A DNA stretch of 56,466 bases from Kurthia senegalensis (GCF_000285595.1 NZ_HE611064.1:1-56466), one strand, 5' to 3'; positions 1 through 9,418 are shown, counted from the first letter of the stretch. Numbers and translations are program-made. Notes: generated from the letters alone by a model not told the origin.

Positions 1-78
1 AATCAGGTTGATAGGTTCGGGATGGAAGCACAGCGATGTGTGGAGTTGACGAATACTAATAGGTCGAGGACTTAACCA
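1..78 (+). rRNA. 23S rRNA, 3' end (partial)
   Basis: The first ~78 bases are the conserved 3' end of bacterial 23S rRNA, including the GACGAATACTAATAGGTCGA segment before the 3' terminus. The 5' part lies outside the window, so an rRNA operon enters from the left. The exact 3' end is approximate. Confidence 0.95.
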
Positions 79-131
79 AATATATTTTCATATCAAGTTT
101 TATCCAGTTTTGAAAGAACAATCTTTCATAG

Positions 132-248
132 TCTAGTAATGATGGCAAAGAGGTCACACCTGTTCCCATGCCGAACACAGAAGTTAAGCTCTTTAGCGCC
201 GATGGTAGTTGGGGGTTCTCCCCCTGCGAGAGTAGGACGTTGCTAGGC
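132..248 (+). rRNA. rrf: 5S rRNA
   Basis: A ~117-nt 5S rRNA with the conserved block CCATGCCGAACACAGAAGTT and the closing helix pairing the two ends. It lies about 55 nt after the 23S end and is directly followed by tRNA-Lys, the usual Bacillales arrangement. Ends are estimated to within a few bases. Confidence 0.95.
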
Positions 249-321
249 GAGTCATTAGCTCAGTTGGTAGAGCATCTGACTTTTAATCAGAGGGTCGCTG
301 GTTCGAATCCTGCATGACTCA
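249..321 (+). tRNA. tRNA-Lys (anticodon TTT)
   Basis: A 73-nt cloverleaf with acceptor arms GAGTCAT/ATGACTC, D-loop AGCTCAGTTGGTAGAGC, anticodon loop CTTTTAA (anticodon TTT at 282-284) and T-loop GGTTCGAATCC. The discriminator base is A. CCA is not encoded, as TAG follows directly, so CCA must be added after transcription. Confidence 0.97.
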
Positions 322-325
322 TAGT

Positions 326-362
326 AAAGCACTCAAACAAAATGTTTGAGTGCTTTTTTTAT
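326..362 (+). terminator. Intrinsic terminator of the rRNA/tRNA unit
   Basis: Near-perfect hairpin AAGCACTCAAACA / TGTTTGAGTGCTT with a 3-base loop, followed by a T run. It closes the rrn-tRNA-Lys transcript. Confidence 0.93.
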
Positions 363-481
363 ATGAAAAAATACACAAAAAATATTCAGAATAGTTAAAC
401 ATTAACAAATGGTGCATAATAATATTTTTCAGGGGGTATAAAAAGATATACATTTTAATTTATTTTATGTAATTAATTTAA

Positions 482-505
482 TATAATAAAATGTAAGCGT
501 TTCCA
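482..505 (+). promoter_or_regulatory. -10 element and perfect cre (CcpA) site upstream of the E2-E1 operon
   Basis: TATAAT lies at 482-487; no convincing -35 was found. Immediately downstream, 491-505 reads ATGTAAGCGTTTCCA and matches the cre consensus WTGNAANCGNWNNCW at every position. A cre just after the -10 normally mediates CcpA repression on preferred sugars. This is inferred from sequence only. Confidence 0.72.
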
Positions 506-537
506 AATTATAGATATTAGATGAAGAGGTGAAGATT

Positions 538-1773
538 GTGGAGAAAATAATATTCAGTGATGTTGGGGAAGGGTTGCATGATGGTGAAATTTTGCAATGG
601 TTTGTTAAGAGTGGAGATCAAGTAAAAAGAGATGAGCCACTCGTTGAAATTCAAACAGATAAAGTTGCTATTGAAGTTACTGCAACGAAAGAAGGCTATG
701 TTCAGTCTACATTTGGGGATGTAGGAGACAAAATTATCGTCGGAGATGTATTAGTCGAATTAAAAACGAATGATCACAATGAAGAATTGCATAGTGAAAA
801 AGAAGAACCATTCGTAAAAGAAGTGTCCATAGAACGAGAGCCTATCGTAGAACAACAAAATATAAAAGAACAACCTTTAGCACTACAAACACGTGTAAAA
901 GCAGCACCGAGTGTCCGTAAACTGGCAAATCAATTAAATGTGAATTTGCAAAATGTTTCAGGGACGGGACCTAAAAATAGGATCACAAAAGAAGACGTTC
1001 GAAATAGTACGAATGGAAAGAAACAAAGTCATTCGAAGCAATCTGAAGTGACGACAAATACAATATCTCAAAGTAAGCCTACAGAACATCGTGAAAAAAT
1101 TGTCGGTGTTCGTAAACAAATGTATCAAAACATAGCAATCGCACAAAGTACGATTCCTCATACGACAGCTATGTATGAAATAAATGTTACGGAGTTAATT
1201 AATTTAAGAGCAGACTTAAATCAATATGTTGAAAATCCAATGACATATTTACCGATTTTCGTGAAAATTGTTGATTTAGTGTTAAAAGAATATCCTATTT
1301 TCAATGCGAGAATTGATGAAGAGAAAGAAGAAATTGTTTATCAAAGTACTACGAATTTAGGTGTTGCGATGGCGACGAAACAAGGATTAATCGTTCCAGT
1401 ATTAAAAGACGTACAAACGCAAACATTAGAAGAAATTGCGGTTAACTTACAGCAATTGACGACAGCTGGTAAAACGAATAAATTAACATTTGATCAGCTG
1501 AAAGGCGCAACGTTCTCAATTTCAAGTACGGGAATGAAAGGTGGTATTTATGCGACGCCAGTTATGACACCACCGCAAGTTGCCATTTTAAGCTTGCATG
1601 CAATGGTTGAAAAACCTGTTATTTTGAAAGATAGAGCGATTGGGATAGGAACCGTAATGGGTGCGAGTCTGTCATTTGATCATCGAATTATTGATGGTGA
1701 AGCAGTTGGCTTGTTTATGGATGCTTTCCAATCTTATATTGAAAATCCAAACAAATTGTTGTTGAAATTATAG
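538..1773 (+). CDS. Dihydrolipoyllysine acyltransferase (E2) of a 2-oxo acid dehydrogenase complex
   Basis: E2 core enzyme that moves the acyl group from E1 to CoA. Visible domains: an N-terminal lipoyl domain (~1-75, lipoyl Lys in QTDKVAIEV), an acidic/Gln-rich linker, a peripheral subunit-binding domain (~120-155, PSVRKLANQL...ITKEDV) and the catalytic acyltransferase domain with FDHRIIDGE near the C-terminus. Single-lipoyl architecture of ~411 aa is normal. GTG 538 is preferred because AGGTG at 527-531 sits 6 nt before it; GTG 529 is also in frame. It is the first gene of an E2-E1alpha-E1beta set; no E3 gene accompanies it. The substrate cannot be fixed from sequence. Confidence 0.9.
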   Translation: MEKIIFSDVGEGLHDGEILQWFVKSGDQVKRDEPLVEIQTDKVAIEVTATKEGYVQSTFGDVGDKIIVGDVLVELKTNDHNEELHSEKEEPFVKEVSIEREPIVEQQNIKEQPLALQTRVKAAPSVRKLANQLNVNLQNVSGTGPKNRITKEDVRNSTNGKKQSHSKQSEVTTNTISQSKPTEHREKIVGVRKQMYQNIAIAQSTIPHTTAMYEINVTELINLRADLNQYVENPMTYLPIFVKIVDLVLKEYPIFNARIDEEKEEIVYQSTTNLGVAMATKQGLIVPVLKDVQTQTLEEIAVNLQQLTTAGKTNKLTFDQLKGATFSISSTGMKGGIYATPVMTPPQVAILSLHAMVEKPVILKDRAIGIGTVMGASLSFDHRIIDGEAVGLFMDAFQSYIENPNKLLLKL

Positions 1774-1784
1774 GGGGTGACATG

Positions 1785-2810
1785 ATGGAACTAGTAAAAT
1801 GGCTAAATGAAGATGGTACTTTAACAGGGCAGTATGAATTACCATCAGATGAAATGTTAAAAACGATGTATGCGGAAATGAAACGTGGTCGTATGATTGA
1901 TTCTAAAATGTATAAAATGCAAAGGCAAGGTAGAATGGCACTCGTTGCGCCTTTAAGTGGGCAAGAAGCGATTCAAGTAGCGAGTGCGCTCGTCTTAAAA
2001 GAAACAGACTGGATTGCACCGAGTTACCGAGATTCTGTAGCTACGATGTTGCATGGTGTCCCACTTGAAACGATTATTCGATATTTTAAAGGATATAGCG
2101 ACGGAAATGAAATTCCTGAAAATGTGAATGTTTTGCCAATCCAAATTATTATTGCAGCACAATTACTACACGCAGTTGGAATTGGACTAGCATCTAAAAT
2201 TAAAAAGGAAGATGTGAAAACAATTACATTTTTCGGTGATGGTGCAACGAGCCAAGGTGATTTTCATGAGGCACTCAACTTTGCGAGCGTGTATCAAGTA
2301 CCTGTGATTTTTATTTGTCAGAATAATCAATATGCCATCAGTACACCTGTGCACAAACAAATGAATACAGAAACAATTGCAGAAAAAGCGAATGCGTACA
2401 ATATGGCATATGAGTACGTAGATGGTAATGATGTTTTAGCTTGCTATGATGTAATGAAGCGAGCCTATGAGAAGGCGAATGAAGGTCCAGTCCTCGTTGA
2501 AGCCGTTACGTATAGACAAGGTCCTCATACGACGTCTGATGATCCGAAAAAATATCGTCAACAACAAGAAGAAATGAATTGGGCGGAAAAAGATCCGATC
2601 GTAAGGCTCCAACGATTTTTATTACAAAAAGGGCTATGGGATGAGCAATTTGAGAGTAGAATCGAGAAAACGGTTTCAGAAGAAATAGAAGAGGCTGTTT
2701 TGGCTGTCGAAAATACACCTGCTCCAACATTAGCCGAAATGCTTCATCATGTTTATGAAGATGTACCACTCGTTATTCAAGAACAAATTGATGCGTTAGG
2801 GGGAGCCTAG
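1785..2810 (+). CDS. 2-oxo acid dehydrogenase E1 alpha (pyruvate dehydrogenase type)
   Basis: Thiamine-diphosphate E1 alpha subunit, ~341 aa. It shows the TPP/Mg motif GDGATSQGDFHEA...CQNN and the phosphorylation-loop region YRQGPHTTSDDP. Resemblance to PdhA (NVLPIQIIIAAQ, AISTPV) is closer than to branched-chain BkdAA. ATG 1785 is chosen over 1782 for spacing to GGGGGTGA. It lies 11 nt after E2 and abuts E1 beta. A main pdhABCD operon presumably exists elsewhere, so this may be a catabolic paralogue controlled through the cre site; that is inference. Confidence 0.88.
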   Translation: MELVKWLNEDGTLTGQYELPSDEMLKTMYAEMKRGRMIDSKMYKMQRQGRMALVAPLSGQEAIQVASALVLKETDWIAPSYRDSVATMLHGVPLETIIRYFKGYSDGNEIPENVNVLPIQIIIAAQLLHAVGIGLASKIKKEDVKTITFFGDGATSQGDFHEALNFASVYQVPVIFICQNNQYAISTPVHKQMNTETIAEKANAYNMAYEYVDGNDVLACYDVMKRAYEKANEGPVLVEAVTYRQGPHTTSDDPKKYRQQQEEMNWAEKDPIVRLQRFLLQKGLWDEQFESRIEKTVSEEIEEAVLAVENTPAPTLAEMLHHVYEDVPLVIQEQIDALGGA

Positions 2811-3790
2811 ATGACACAGAAAACCATTGTAGAAGCGATCAATGAAGCACTTATGCAAGCGATGAAACAAGATGAGACGATTGTTATGCTCGGAGAAGAT
2901 GTAGGAACGAACGGGGGCGTTTTCCGCGCGACGGATCGATTAAAGGAGACGTACGGGGAATTGCGTGTCATGGACACTCCATTAGCGGAATCAGCTATTA
3001 TTGGGACAGCAGTTGGAATGAGTTTAAATGGCTTAAAACCGGTTGCTGAAATTCAATTTTTTGGGTTTGCCTATGAAGCGATGGATCAAATTGTCAATCA
3101 GGCTGCACGTATGAGATATCGTTCGAAAAGCAGATATCATGCACCACTTGTTATTCGAAGTCCTTACGGGGGAAACGTCAATACACCTGAATTACATGCA
3201 GATAGTTTAGAAGCGTCTTATAGTCATTCCCCAGGGCTTAAAATTGTCATGCCTTCTTCTCCATATGATGCAAAAGGATTATTGTTGAGCGCTATTCAAG
3301 ATCCAGATCCCGTTCTTTTTTAGAGCCGATGAGTATTTATCGTTCGATACGAGAAGAAGTGCCGGATGAGTTTTATGAAGTACCGATTGGTAAAGCAAAA
3401 GTAGTGCAAGAAGGTACGGATGTAACGGTCGTTTCTTGGGGGCCTCCAGTCGTCCTTCTTAAGCAAATAATTGATAAAATGAAATCTAAAAACATATCGA
3501 TAGAACTAATTGATTTACGAACTGTGGCACCACTCGATATTGAGTCAATTGTTACATCTGTTGAGAAAACAGAACGTTTATTAATTGTACATGAGGCGGT
3601 AAAAACGAATGGCATAGGAGCTGAAATCGCCGCATTAGTAGCGGATCGAGCGATTTTATCTCTCGTCGCACCAATTAAAAGAGTGACTGGGTACGATTCA
3701 CCATATCCGGCTGGAACAATTGAAAGACAATGGATGCCGAATGAACAAAGAATTGTCGCAGCCATTGAAGAATTATTAACATACAATTAA
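2811..3790 (+). CDS. 2-oxo acid dehydrogenase E1 beta (frameshifted)
   Basis: E1 beta partner (~326 aa if repaired). The N-terminal part carries LGEDVG...GGVF and DTPLAESAIIG. The C-terminal transketolase-C part begins YRSIREEVPDEFYEV and contains DLRTVAPLD and HEAVKTNGIG. The frame breaks at a T6 run (3316-3321), where TTT-TAG terminates it; one more T restores ...DPVLFLEPMSIYRS. Both halves are well conserved, so I annotate one gene with a single-base deletion, more likely a sequence error than decay. It starts right after the E1 alpha stop with GGGGGA as ribosome binding site. Confidence 0.85.
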
Positions 3791-3827
3791 TTTTTTTGAA
3801 GAATAAAAGAAAAATTAACAATTAAAA

Positions 3828-3870
3828 TTTTCAGAAAAACATTGACAAAAATTTTTAAGCTTGTTACGAT
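3828..3870 (+). promoter_or_regulatory. Promoter of the speD leader with overlapping CodY-like box
   Basis: TTGACA (3842-3847), 17-nt spacer and TACGAT (3865-3870) form a good sigma-A promoter; transcription should start near 3877. AATTTTCAGAAAA beginning at 3828 matches the first 13 of 15 positions of the CodY box AATTTTCWGAAAATT and abuts or overlaps the -35, so CodY could repress the polyamine operon in rich medium. CodY binding is inference. Confidence 0.6.
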
Positions 3871-3876
3871 GAGTGC

Positions 3877-4232
3877 GTTGTTCAAAAGGGAAGTCGAATT
3901 CGAGTGAGTCTTTCCGAGCAATGATTATTTTGACCACTCTTTTAAAGAGTTAAGGCCATACGGACAGCCGGGTCAACTGCCGCTTGGTGGAGCCATCCAC
4001 CTATTGATTGAGTTAGAAGCTCAAGTTTTATAAGTTGGTTACTTTACAACCAGTGTGTATAAATGATACACATCAACTTGTGAAATTGGTCAATATGAGT
4101 AGTAAAAAGTAATTATTTGCTAATAGACTCTAAAACCATGATCGAATTTATTTCGAATACGAATCTTTTTAGATGATTTTCTGTTTTTTTGATGACGCCT
4201 AATTATGATTTTTTTCGGTATTTATAAATTCA
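3877..4232 (+). ncRNA. Unidentified structured leader RNA upstream of speD
   Basis: About 355 nt with no coding sequence but many clean hairpins: GGGAAG/CTTTCC around 3888-3916, ACTCT/AGAGT (3936-3950), GGTGGA/TCCACC with loop GCCA (3986-4001), TTGAG/CTCAA (4008-4024) and TGTGTAT/ATACACA (4054-4072). It sits between a strong promoter and an intrinsic terminator that directly precedes the speD ribosome binding site. I do not recognise the family. It could be a riboswitch or attenuator for the polyamine operon or an independent small RNA. Confidence 0.5.
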
Positions 4233-4270
4233 AGAGCAAGTGATGCGTATGCATTACTTGCTCTTTTTTT
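4233..4270 (+). terminator. Strong intrinsic terminator/attenuator directly before speD
   Basis: Stem AGAGCAAGTGATGC / GCATTACTTGCTCT (one G-T pair), loop GTAT, then seven to eight T. It ends 4 nt before the GGAGG of speD, so readthrough is needed unless speD has its own start site. Its position fits transcription attenuation. Confidence 0.9.
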
Positions 4271-4285
4271 GTTGGAGGTATGGCG

Positions 4286-5050
4286 TTGGAGAGAATAAAA
4301 TTATATGGGTTTAACAATTTAACGAAAGCACTTAGCTTTAATATATATGATTTTTGTTATACACAAACGCTAGAAGAACAACGTGCGTATATTCAATATA
4401 TCGACGAGCAATACAATGCAGACCGTCTAACTGTTATTTTAAAAAATGTGACGAATATGATTGGCGCGGAAGTATTGAACGTATCGAAGCAAGATTATGA
4501 TCCTCAAGGTGCCAGTGTAACGTGTTTAATTGCAGAGCAACCAATTGCTACATACGGGGCAGATACGTTAGTTGCGCATTTAAATAAAAGTCATATTACG
4601 GTTCATACGTATCCGGAATATCATCCTGAAAATCATTTAGCTACTTTTCGCGTAGATATAGACGTTGCAACTTGTGGTGAAATTACACCATTATCGACAC
4701 TCGATTATTTAATAGACTCTTTCGATTCGGACGTAATTACGATGGATTATCGCGTTCGAGGCTTTACGAGAGATGTTCACGGTAACAAGGTGTACATTGA
4801 CCACCCGATTGACTCAATTCAACAATTTATTTCAAGTGATACACGACAGAAATATGATGCGATAGATGATAATTTGCAACGTGTTCACTTATACCACACT
4901 CGAATGCGTTTAAAGGAACTGAGCTTGGAAGAATATATTTTTAACCAGTCAATGGAGCAAATTTCACACTCGAAACAACAAGAAATGCTTCAGGCACTAA
5001 CGATTGAAATGGATGAAATTTTCAAAGGGAAGGATGTTAAACGGTCGTGA
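4286..5050 (+). CDS. speD: S-adenosylmethionine decarboxylase proenzyme
   Basis: Makes decarboxylated S-adenosylmethionine, the aminopropyl donor for spermidine synthase. It is the long, E. coli-type SpeD (~254 aa). The self-cleavage region KSHITVHTYPE supplies the Ser that becomes pyruvoyl, followed by ATFRVDIDVATCGEI and DYRVRGFTRD. TTG 4286 is chosen because GGAGG (4274-4278) is only 1 nt from ATG 4280, and the protein then starts like E. coli SpeD (x-x-LKLHGFNN). First gene of the polyamine operon; its end overlaps speA by 4 nt, suggesting translational coupling. Confidence 0.93.
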   Translation: MERIKLYGFNNLTKALSFNIYDFCYTQTLEEQRAYIQYIDEQYNADRLTVILKNVTNMIGAEVLNVSKQDYDPQGASVTCLIAEQPIATYGADTLVAHLNKSHITVHTYPEYHPENHLATFRVDIDVATCGEITPLSTLDYLIDSFDSDVITMDYRVRGFTRDVHGNKVYIDHPIDSIQQFISSDTRQKYDAIDDNLQRVHLYHTRMRLKELSLEEYIFNQSMEQISHSKQQEMLQALTIEMDEIFKGKDVKRS

Positions 5051-6522
5051 TCACAAAAGTAACGACACAGCAAAAAGCACCACTTTATGATGCACTAATA
5101 GGTTTTAAAGAAAAAAGAATTGTTCCTTTTGATGTACCAGGACATAAACGTGGACGTGGTAATCCGGAATTACTTCATTTTTTAGGACAAAAAACATTAT
5201 CTGTAGATGTGAATTCGATGAAACCACTCGATAATTTATGCCATCCTGTATCGGTTATTAAAGAAGCGGAAGACATTGCAGCACAAGCGTTTAAAGCAAA
5301 AGCAGCTTTTTTTATGGTCGGTGGGACAACATCGGCTGTGCAAGCGATGGTTTTTGCAACGACGAAACGTGGAGAGGAAATTATTTTGCCGCGAAATGTT
5401 CATCGTAGCGTCATCAATGCACTCGTTTTAAATGGGGCTATTCCTGTTTATGTGAATCCAGACGTGGATGAACGGTTAGGTATTGCACTCGGGATGTCTT
5501 TGAAACAAGTAGAGGAAGCGATTCAAGAACACCCTCATGCGAAAGCTATTTTTGTGAACAATCCGACGTACTACGGCGTTTGTTCAGATTTGAAGGGTAT
5601 CGTCGAACTAGCACATGAAGCCGGTATGAAAGTGTTAGCAGATGAAGCGCACGGGGCACATTTTTATTTTGGTGAGCATATGCCGATTTCTGCTATGGAA
5701 GCTGGAGCTGATTATGCAGCTGTTAGTATGCATAAATCAGGTGGTAGTTTAACGCAAAGTTCTTTTTTGTTAATGGGAGACTCCGTCAATGCCGATTACG
5801 TTCGACAAATTGTTAATTTAACGCAAACGACGAGTGCTTCGTATTTGTTAATGGCGAGCCTTGATTTATCAAGACGGCACTTGGCATTAGATGGCGAGGC
5901 AATTTTTTCACAAGTCGTCTCGTTCACGCAGTACGTTCGAGAAGAATTGACGAAAATCGGTGGTTATTACGTATTTGGTGAAGATTTAATAAATGGCGAT
6001 AGTATTTATACGATGGATCCGACGAAACTGTCGATTCATACGCTTGATATTGGATTAGCTGGCATTGAAGTATACGACTTATTGCGTGATGAGTATGATA
6101 TTCAAATTGAGTTTGGTGACTTAGGCAATATTTTAGCGTATGTGTCTGTTGGGGACCGTGAACGAGACATTGAACGACTCGTTGGTGCACTTGTCGACAT
6201 CAAAAGACGTTTTTCTAAAGAGAAAAGAAATTTATTGCGTCAAGAATACATTGAGCCAATCGTTGCCTATTCGCCGCAAGAAGCTTTTTATCGTACGAAG
6301 CGCTCGGTTTTACTAGAAGAGGCTATTGGAAAAGCGAGTACGGAGTTTGTCATGTGTTATCCACCAGGCATTCCGATTGTTGCGCCTGGCGAAATGATTA
6401 CAGAGCCCATTGTGCAGTATATTCAATATGCGAAAGAAAAAGGCTGTCAATTGACGGGGACGGAAGATTTAGACGTTTTAAAAATAAATATAATGGAGGA
6501 CGAACATGGAATGTTGGTATAG
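5047..6522 (+). CDS. speA: Arginine decarboxylase (Orn/Lys/Arg decarboxylase family)
   Basis: PLP enzyme converting arginine to agmatine, the first step of the agmatinase route to putrescine. 491 aa, fold-type I, with DVPGHKRGRG near the N-terminus, DEAHGAH, and the PLP lysine in SMHKSGGSLTQSS, then the C-terminal decarboxylase domain (YPPGIPIVAPGE). The GTG start overlaps the speD stop. Agmatinase downstream supports arginine rather than lysine or ornithine as substrate. The 3' end overlaps speE by 17 nt. Confidence 0.92.
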   Translation: MITKVTTQQKAPLYDALIGFKEKRIVPFDVPGHKRGRGNPELLHFLGQKTLSVDVNSMKPLDNLCHPVSVIKEAEDIAAQAFKAKAAFFMVGGTTSAVQAMVFATTKRGEEIILPRNVHRSVINALVLNGAIPVYVNPDVDERLGIALGMSLKQVEEAIQEHPHAKAIFVNNPTYYGVCSDLKGIVELAHEAGMKVLADEAHGAHFYFGEHMPISAMEAGADYAAVSMHKSGGSLTQSSFLLMGDSVNADYVRQIVNLTQTTSASYLLMASLDLSRRHLALDGEAIFSQVVSFTQYVREELTKIGGYYVFGEDLINGDSIYTMDPTKLSIHTLDIGLAGIEVYDLLRDEYDIQIEFGDLGNILAYVSVGDRERDIERLVGALVDIKRRFSKEKRNLLRQEYIEPIVAYSPQEAFYRTKRSVLLEEAIGKASTEFVMCYPPGIPIVAPGEMITEPIVQYIQYAKEKGCQLTGTEDLDVLKINIMEDEHGMLV

Positions 6523-7362
6523 CGAATTTCATACGGACAATGTAAAGTTCTCAATTCGTGTAAACGAACAACTTTATAGCGGGAAAAGTGATTTTCAACG
6601 GATTGATGTGTTTGAAAGCCCTGAATTTGGACGGTTTTTAACGTTAGATGGTTTTATGATGTTAACGGAAAAAGATGAATTTATCTATCATGAAATGCTC
6701 GTGCATGTACCGATGTCCGTACATCCAAATGTAAAAAAGTATTGGTTATTGGAGCTGGAGATGGAGGGGTTTTACGAGAGTTAAGTCAATATCCAGACAT
6801 TGAAGCAATCGATCTCGTTGAAATTGATGAACAAGTTATTGACGTATGTAAAAAATATCTTCCACAAACGGCTTGTGGTTTTCAAGATACGCGTGTCCGT
6901 ATCCATATTGCGGACGGGTTAAAATTCGTTCGCTCTGTTGAAAATACGTACGATTTAATTATCGTCGATTCTACCGATCCGTTTGGACCAGGAGAAGGAT
7001 TATTCACGAAAGAATTTTACGGTAATTGTTATAGTGCTTTACGCGAAGATGGCATTATGGTCAATCAGCACGAAAGTCCGTTTTATGAAGAAGACTGCAT
7101 GGCAATGCAACGCGCACATAAACGAATAACAGAAAGTTTTCCAATTAGTCGCGTGTATCAAGCACATATTCCAACGTATCCGTCTGGGCATTGGTTGTTT
7201 GGTTTTGCATCGAAAAGCTATCATCCAATTCGAAATCAGCGAAAAAACGACTTTAAAAAATTGAAAATTCAGACTAAATATTATAATGAAAATATACATA
7301 AAGGTGCATTTTACTTACCGAATTATGTAGAGGAGTTGTTACGAAATGTTGAGCAAAAATAA
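6506..7362 (+). CDS. speE: Spermidine synthase (frameshifted)
   Basis: Aminopropyltransferase joining decarboxylated SAM to putrescine. The N-terminal part (WYSEFHTDNVKFSIRVNEQL, then YHEMLVHVP) and the Rossmann part (VIGAGDGGVLREL, VEIDEQVID, VDSTDPFGPGEGLF with the catalytic Asp) lie in different frames. The break is at an A6 run, 6733-6738; one extra A gives HPNVKKVLVIGAGDGG. Both halves are intact, so a single-base deletion, possibly a sequencing artefact, is the simplest reading. RBS GGAGG at ~6494; the 3' end overlaps speB. Confidence 0.9.
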
Positions 7363-8203
7363 TGTCCAATTTATCGGATGTGAAGCAAATTTTGAAGAAG
7401 CGACACACGTATTATTCGGTGCACCTTTTGATGGAACGACAAGCTATCGACCGGGAACTCGCTTCGGACCAGCAGCGGTCAGAATGGAATCTTTCGGGTT
7501 AGAGACATATAGTCCTTATCAACAAAAAGATTTAGTTGATGCATCAATTTTAGATAGTGGTGACTTAGAATTTCCTTTCGGGAATACTAAAAAAGTATTG
7601 GAACAAATTGAAGAGCGTACGACACATATTTTACGTGCAGGGAAAGTACCTATGATGATTGGGGGAGAACATTTAGTAACACTTGGAGCTGTAAGGGCGG
7701 CACATCATCAATACGAAAATTTACATATTATTCATTTTGATGCGCATACAGATTTACGAGACGATTACTTAGGAGAGCGATTATCTCACGCGACGGTTTT
7801 ACGACGTTGTCATGATTTAGTAGGAGACGGTAAGATTTTTCAATTTGGTATTCGTTCAGGCGATCGTCCAGAGTTTGATTGGGCAAATGAAGGGCATACG
7901 ACATTACAAAAATTTAATTTTGAACAGTTGCAAGAAGCGTTGCATACGATTGGCGATGCGCCTGTTTATTTTACGATTGATTTAGACGTATTAGACCCGT
8001 CTGAATTTCCGGGGACAGGGACGCCAGAAGCTGGAGGCGTTCGTTTTACAGAATTGTTGCACGCGATGATCAACGTTTGTACGTCCGTGAATGTCGTTGC
8101 GTGTGACGTGAATGAATTAGCACCTATTTATGATCCAACAGGTCGTTCGACGGCACTAGCGGGTAAAGTGATTCGTGAATTTTTACTAGCATTACAAAAA
8201 TAG
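7346..8203 (+). CDS. speB: Agmatinase
   Basis: Hydrolyses agmatine to putrescine and urea. 285 aa, ureohydrolase fold with all manganese-binding motifs: GGEHLVT, FDAHTDLRDDY and DLDVLDPSEFPGTGTPE. It overlaps the 3' end of speE by 17 nt and has GAGGAG as ribosome binding site. Together with SpeA it supplies putrescine for both spermidine routes in this operon. Confidence 0.95.
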   Translation: MLSKNNVQFIGCEANFEEATHVLFGAPFDGTTSYRPGTRFGPAAVRMESFGLETYSPYQQKDLVDASILDSGDLEFPFGNTKKVLEQIEERTTHILRAGKVPMMIGGEHLVTLGAVRAAHHQYENLHIIHFDAHTDLRDDYLGERLSHATVLRRCHDLVGDGKIFQFGIRSGDRPEFDWANEGHTTLQKFNFEQLQEALHTIGDAPVYFTIDLDVLDPSEFPGTGTPEAGGVRFTELLHAMINVCTSVNVVACDVNELAPIYDPTGRSTALAGKVIREFLLALQK

Positions 8204-8219
8204 AAAAGAGGTTATTAAA

Positions 8220-9418
8220 ATGGGAAAAGCGTTAATTATCGGATGTGGGGGAGTCGCTTCTGTAGCGATTCATAAATGTGTACAAAATAGTGAAGTATTT
8301 GAAGAGATTTGTATCGCAAGTCGCACGAAATCAAAATGTGATGCGTTAAAAGAAAAATTAGACGGGCGAGGAACGATTATTACGACAGCACAAGTCGATG
8401 CAGATGATGTAGACCAACTAATTGCGTTAATTCAAGACGTACAACCAGATATCGTTATGAATTTAGCGTTACCGTATCAAGATTTAACGATTATGGATGC
8501 GTGTTTAGCGACAAAGACACATTATATGGACACAGCAAACTACGAACCAGAAGATACAGCGAAATTTGAATATAAATGGCAATGGGATTATCAACAACGC
8601 TTTGAAGAAGCGGGGATTACAGCGTTATTAGGTTCAGGATTTGACCCAGGTGTAACCGGTGTTTTTCAGCACATGCATTGAAACATCATTTTGATGAAAT
8701 TGAATACATTGATATTTTAGATTGTAATGCAGGGGATCACGGCTATCCATTCGCAACGAATTTCAATCCAGAAATTAATATTCGTGAAGTAACGGCAAAA
8801 GGTTCATATTGGGAAGAAGGAGCATGGATTGAAACCGAACCGATGGAAATTAAACGTGTGTATGACTTCCCGGAAGTCGGAGAGAAAGACATGTATTTAT
8901 TACATCACGAAGAAATCGAGTCACTCGCTTTACACATTCCAGGAATTAAGCGCATTCGCTTCTTCATGACATTTGGAGAATCGTATTTACGTCACTTACA
9001 ATGCCTTGAAAATGTCGGCATGACATCGATTGAACCGATTATGTACGAAGGAAAAGAAATCGTACCATTACAATTTTTAAAAGCGATGTTACCAGACCCA
9101 GCATCTCTTGGACCTCGTACGAAAGGTCAAACGAATATCGGCTGTATTTTCCAAGGAATTAAAAATGGCGAAAGAAAATCATATTATGTTTACAATGTGT
9201 GTGACCATGAAGCGTGCTACGAAGAAGTTGGTTCGCAAGCCGTATCGTATACGACAGGTGTACCTGCGATGATTGGGGCAAGCTTAGTTATGGACGGAAC
9301 GTGGCAAAAACCAGGTGTATTCAATATTGAACAGTTTGACCCAGATCCATTTATGGAAGCACTTAATAAATGGGGACTTCCTTGGAAAGAAACAGAAACG
9401 CCGGAGCTTGTAAAATAA
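8220..9418 (+). CDS. Carboxynorspermidine/carboxyspermidine dehydrogenase (frameshifted)
   Basis: Saccharopine-dehydrogenase-family enzyme that condenses aspartate semialdehyde with putrescine (or diaminopropane). It has the N-terminal nucleotide-binding motif IIGCGGVAS, then ANYEPED, GSGFDPGVTGVF, CNAGDHGYPFATNFNPE and the C-terminal catalytic part. The frame breaks at a T5 run (8662-8666); a sixth T gives GVFSAHALKHHFDEIEY and one ~399-aa protein. Its partner decarboxylase follows immediately, which is why I assign it to the alternative spermidine pathway rather than lysine metabolism. Confidence 0.88.

Noticed and set aside
3877-4232. Assignment of the speD leader to the magnesium (M-box) riboswitch because of GGGTCAAC
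   Set aside because: The other M-box core segments (GTTAGGTGAGGCTCC, GCTGCTGCC) are absent or out of order.
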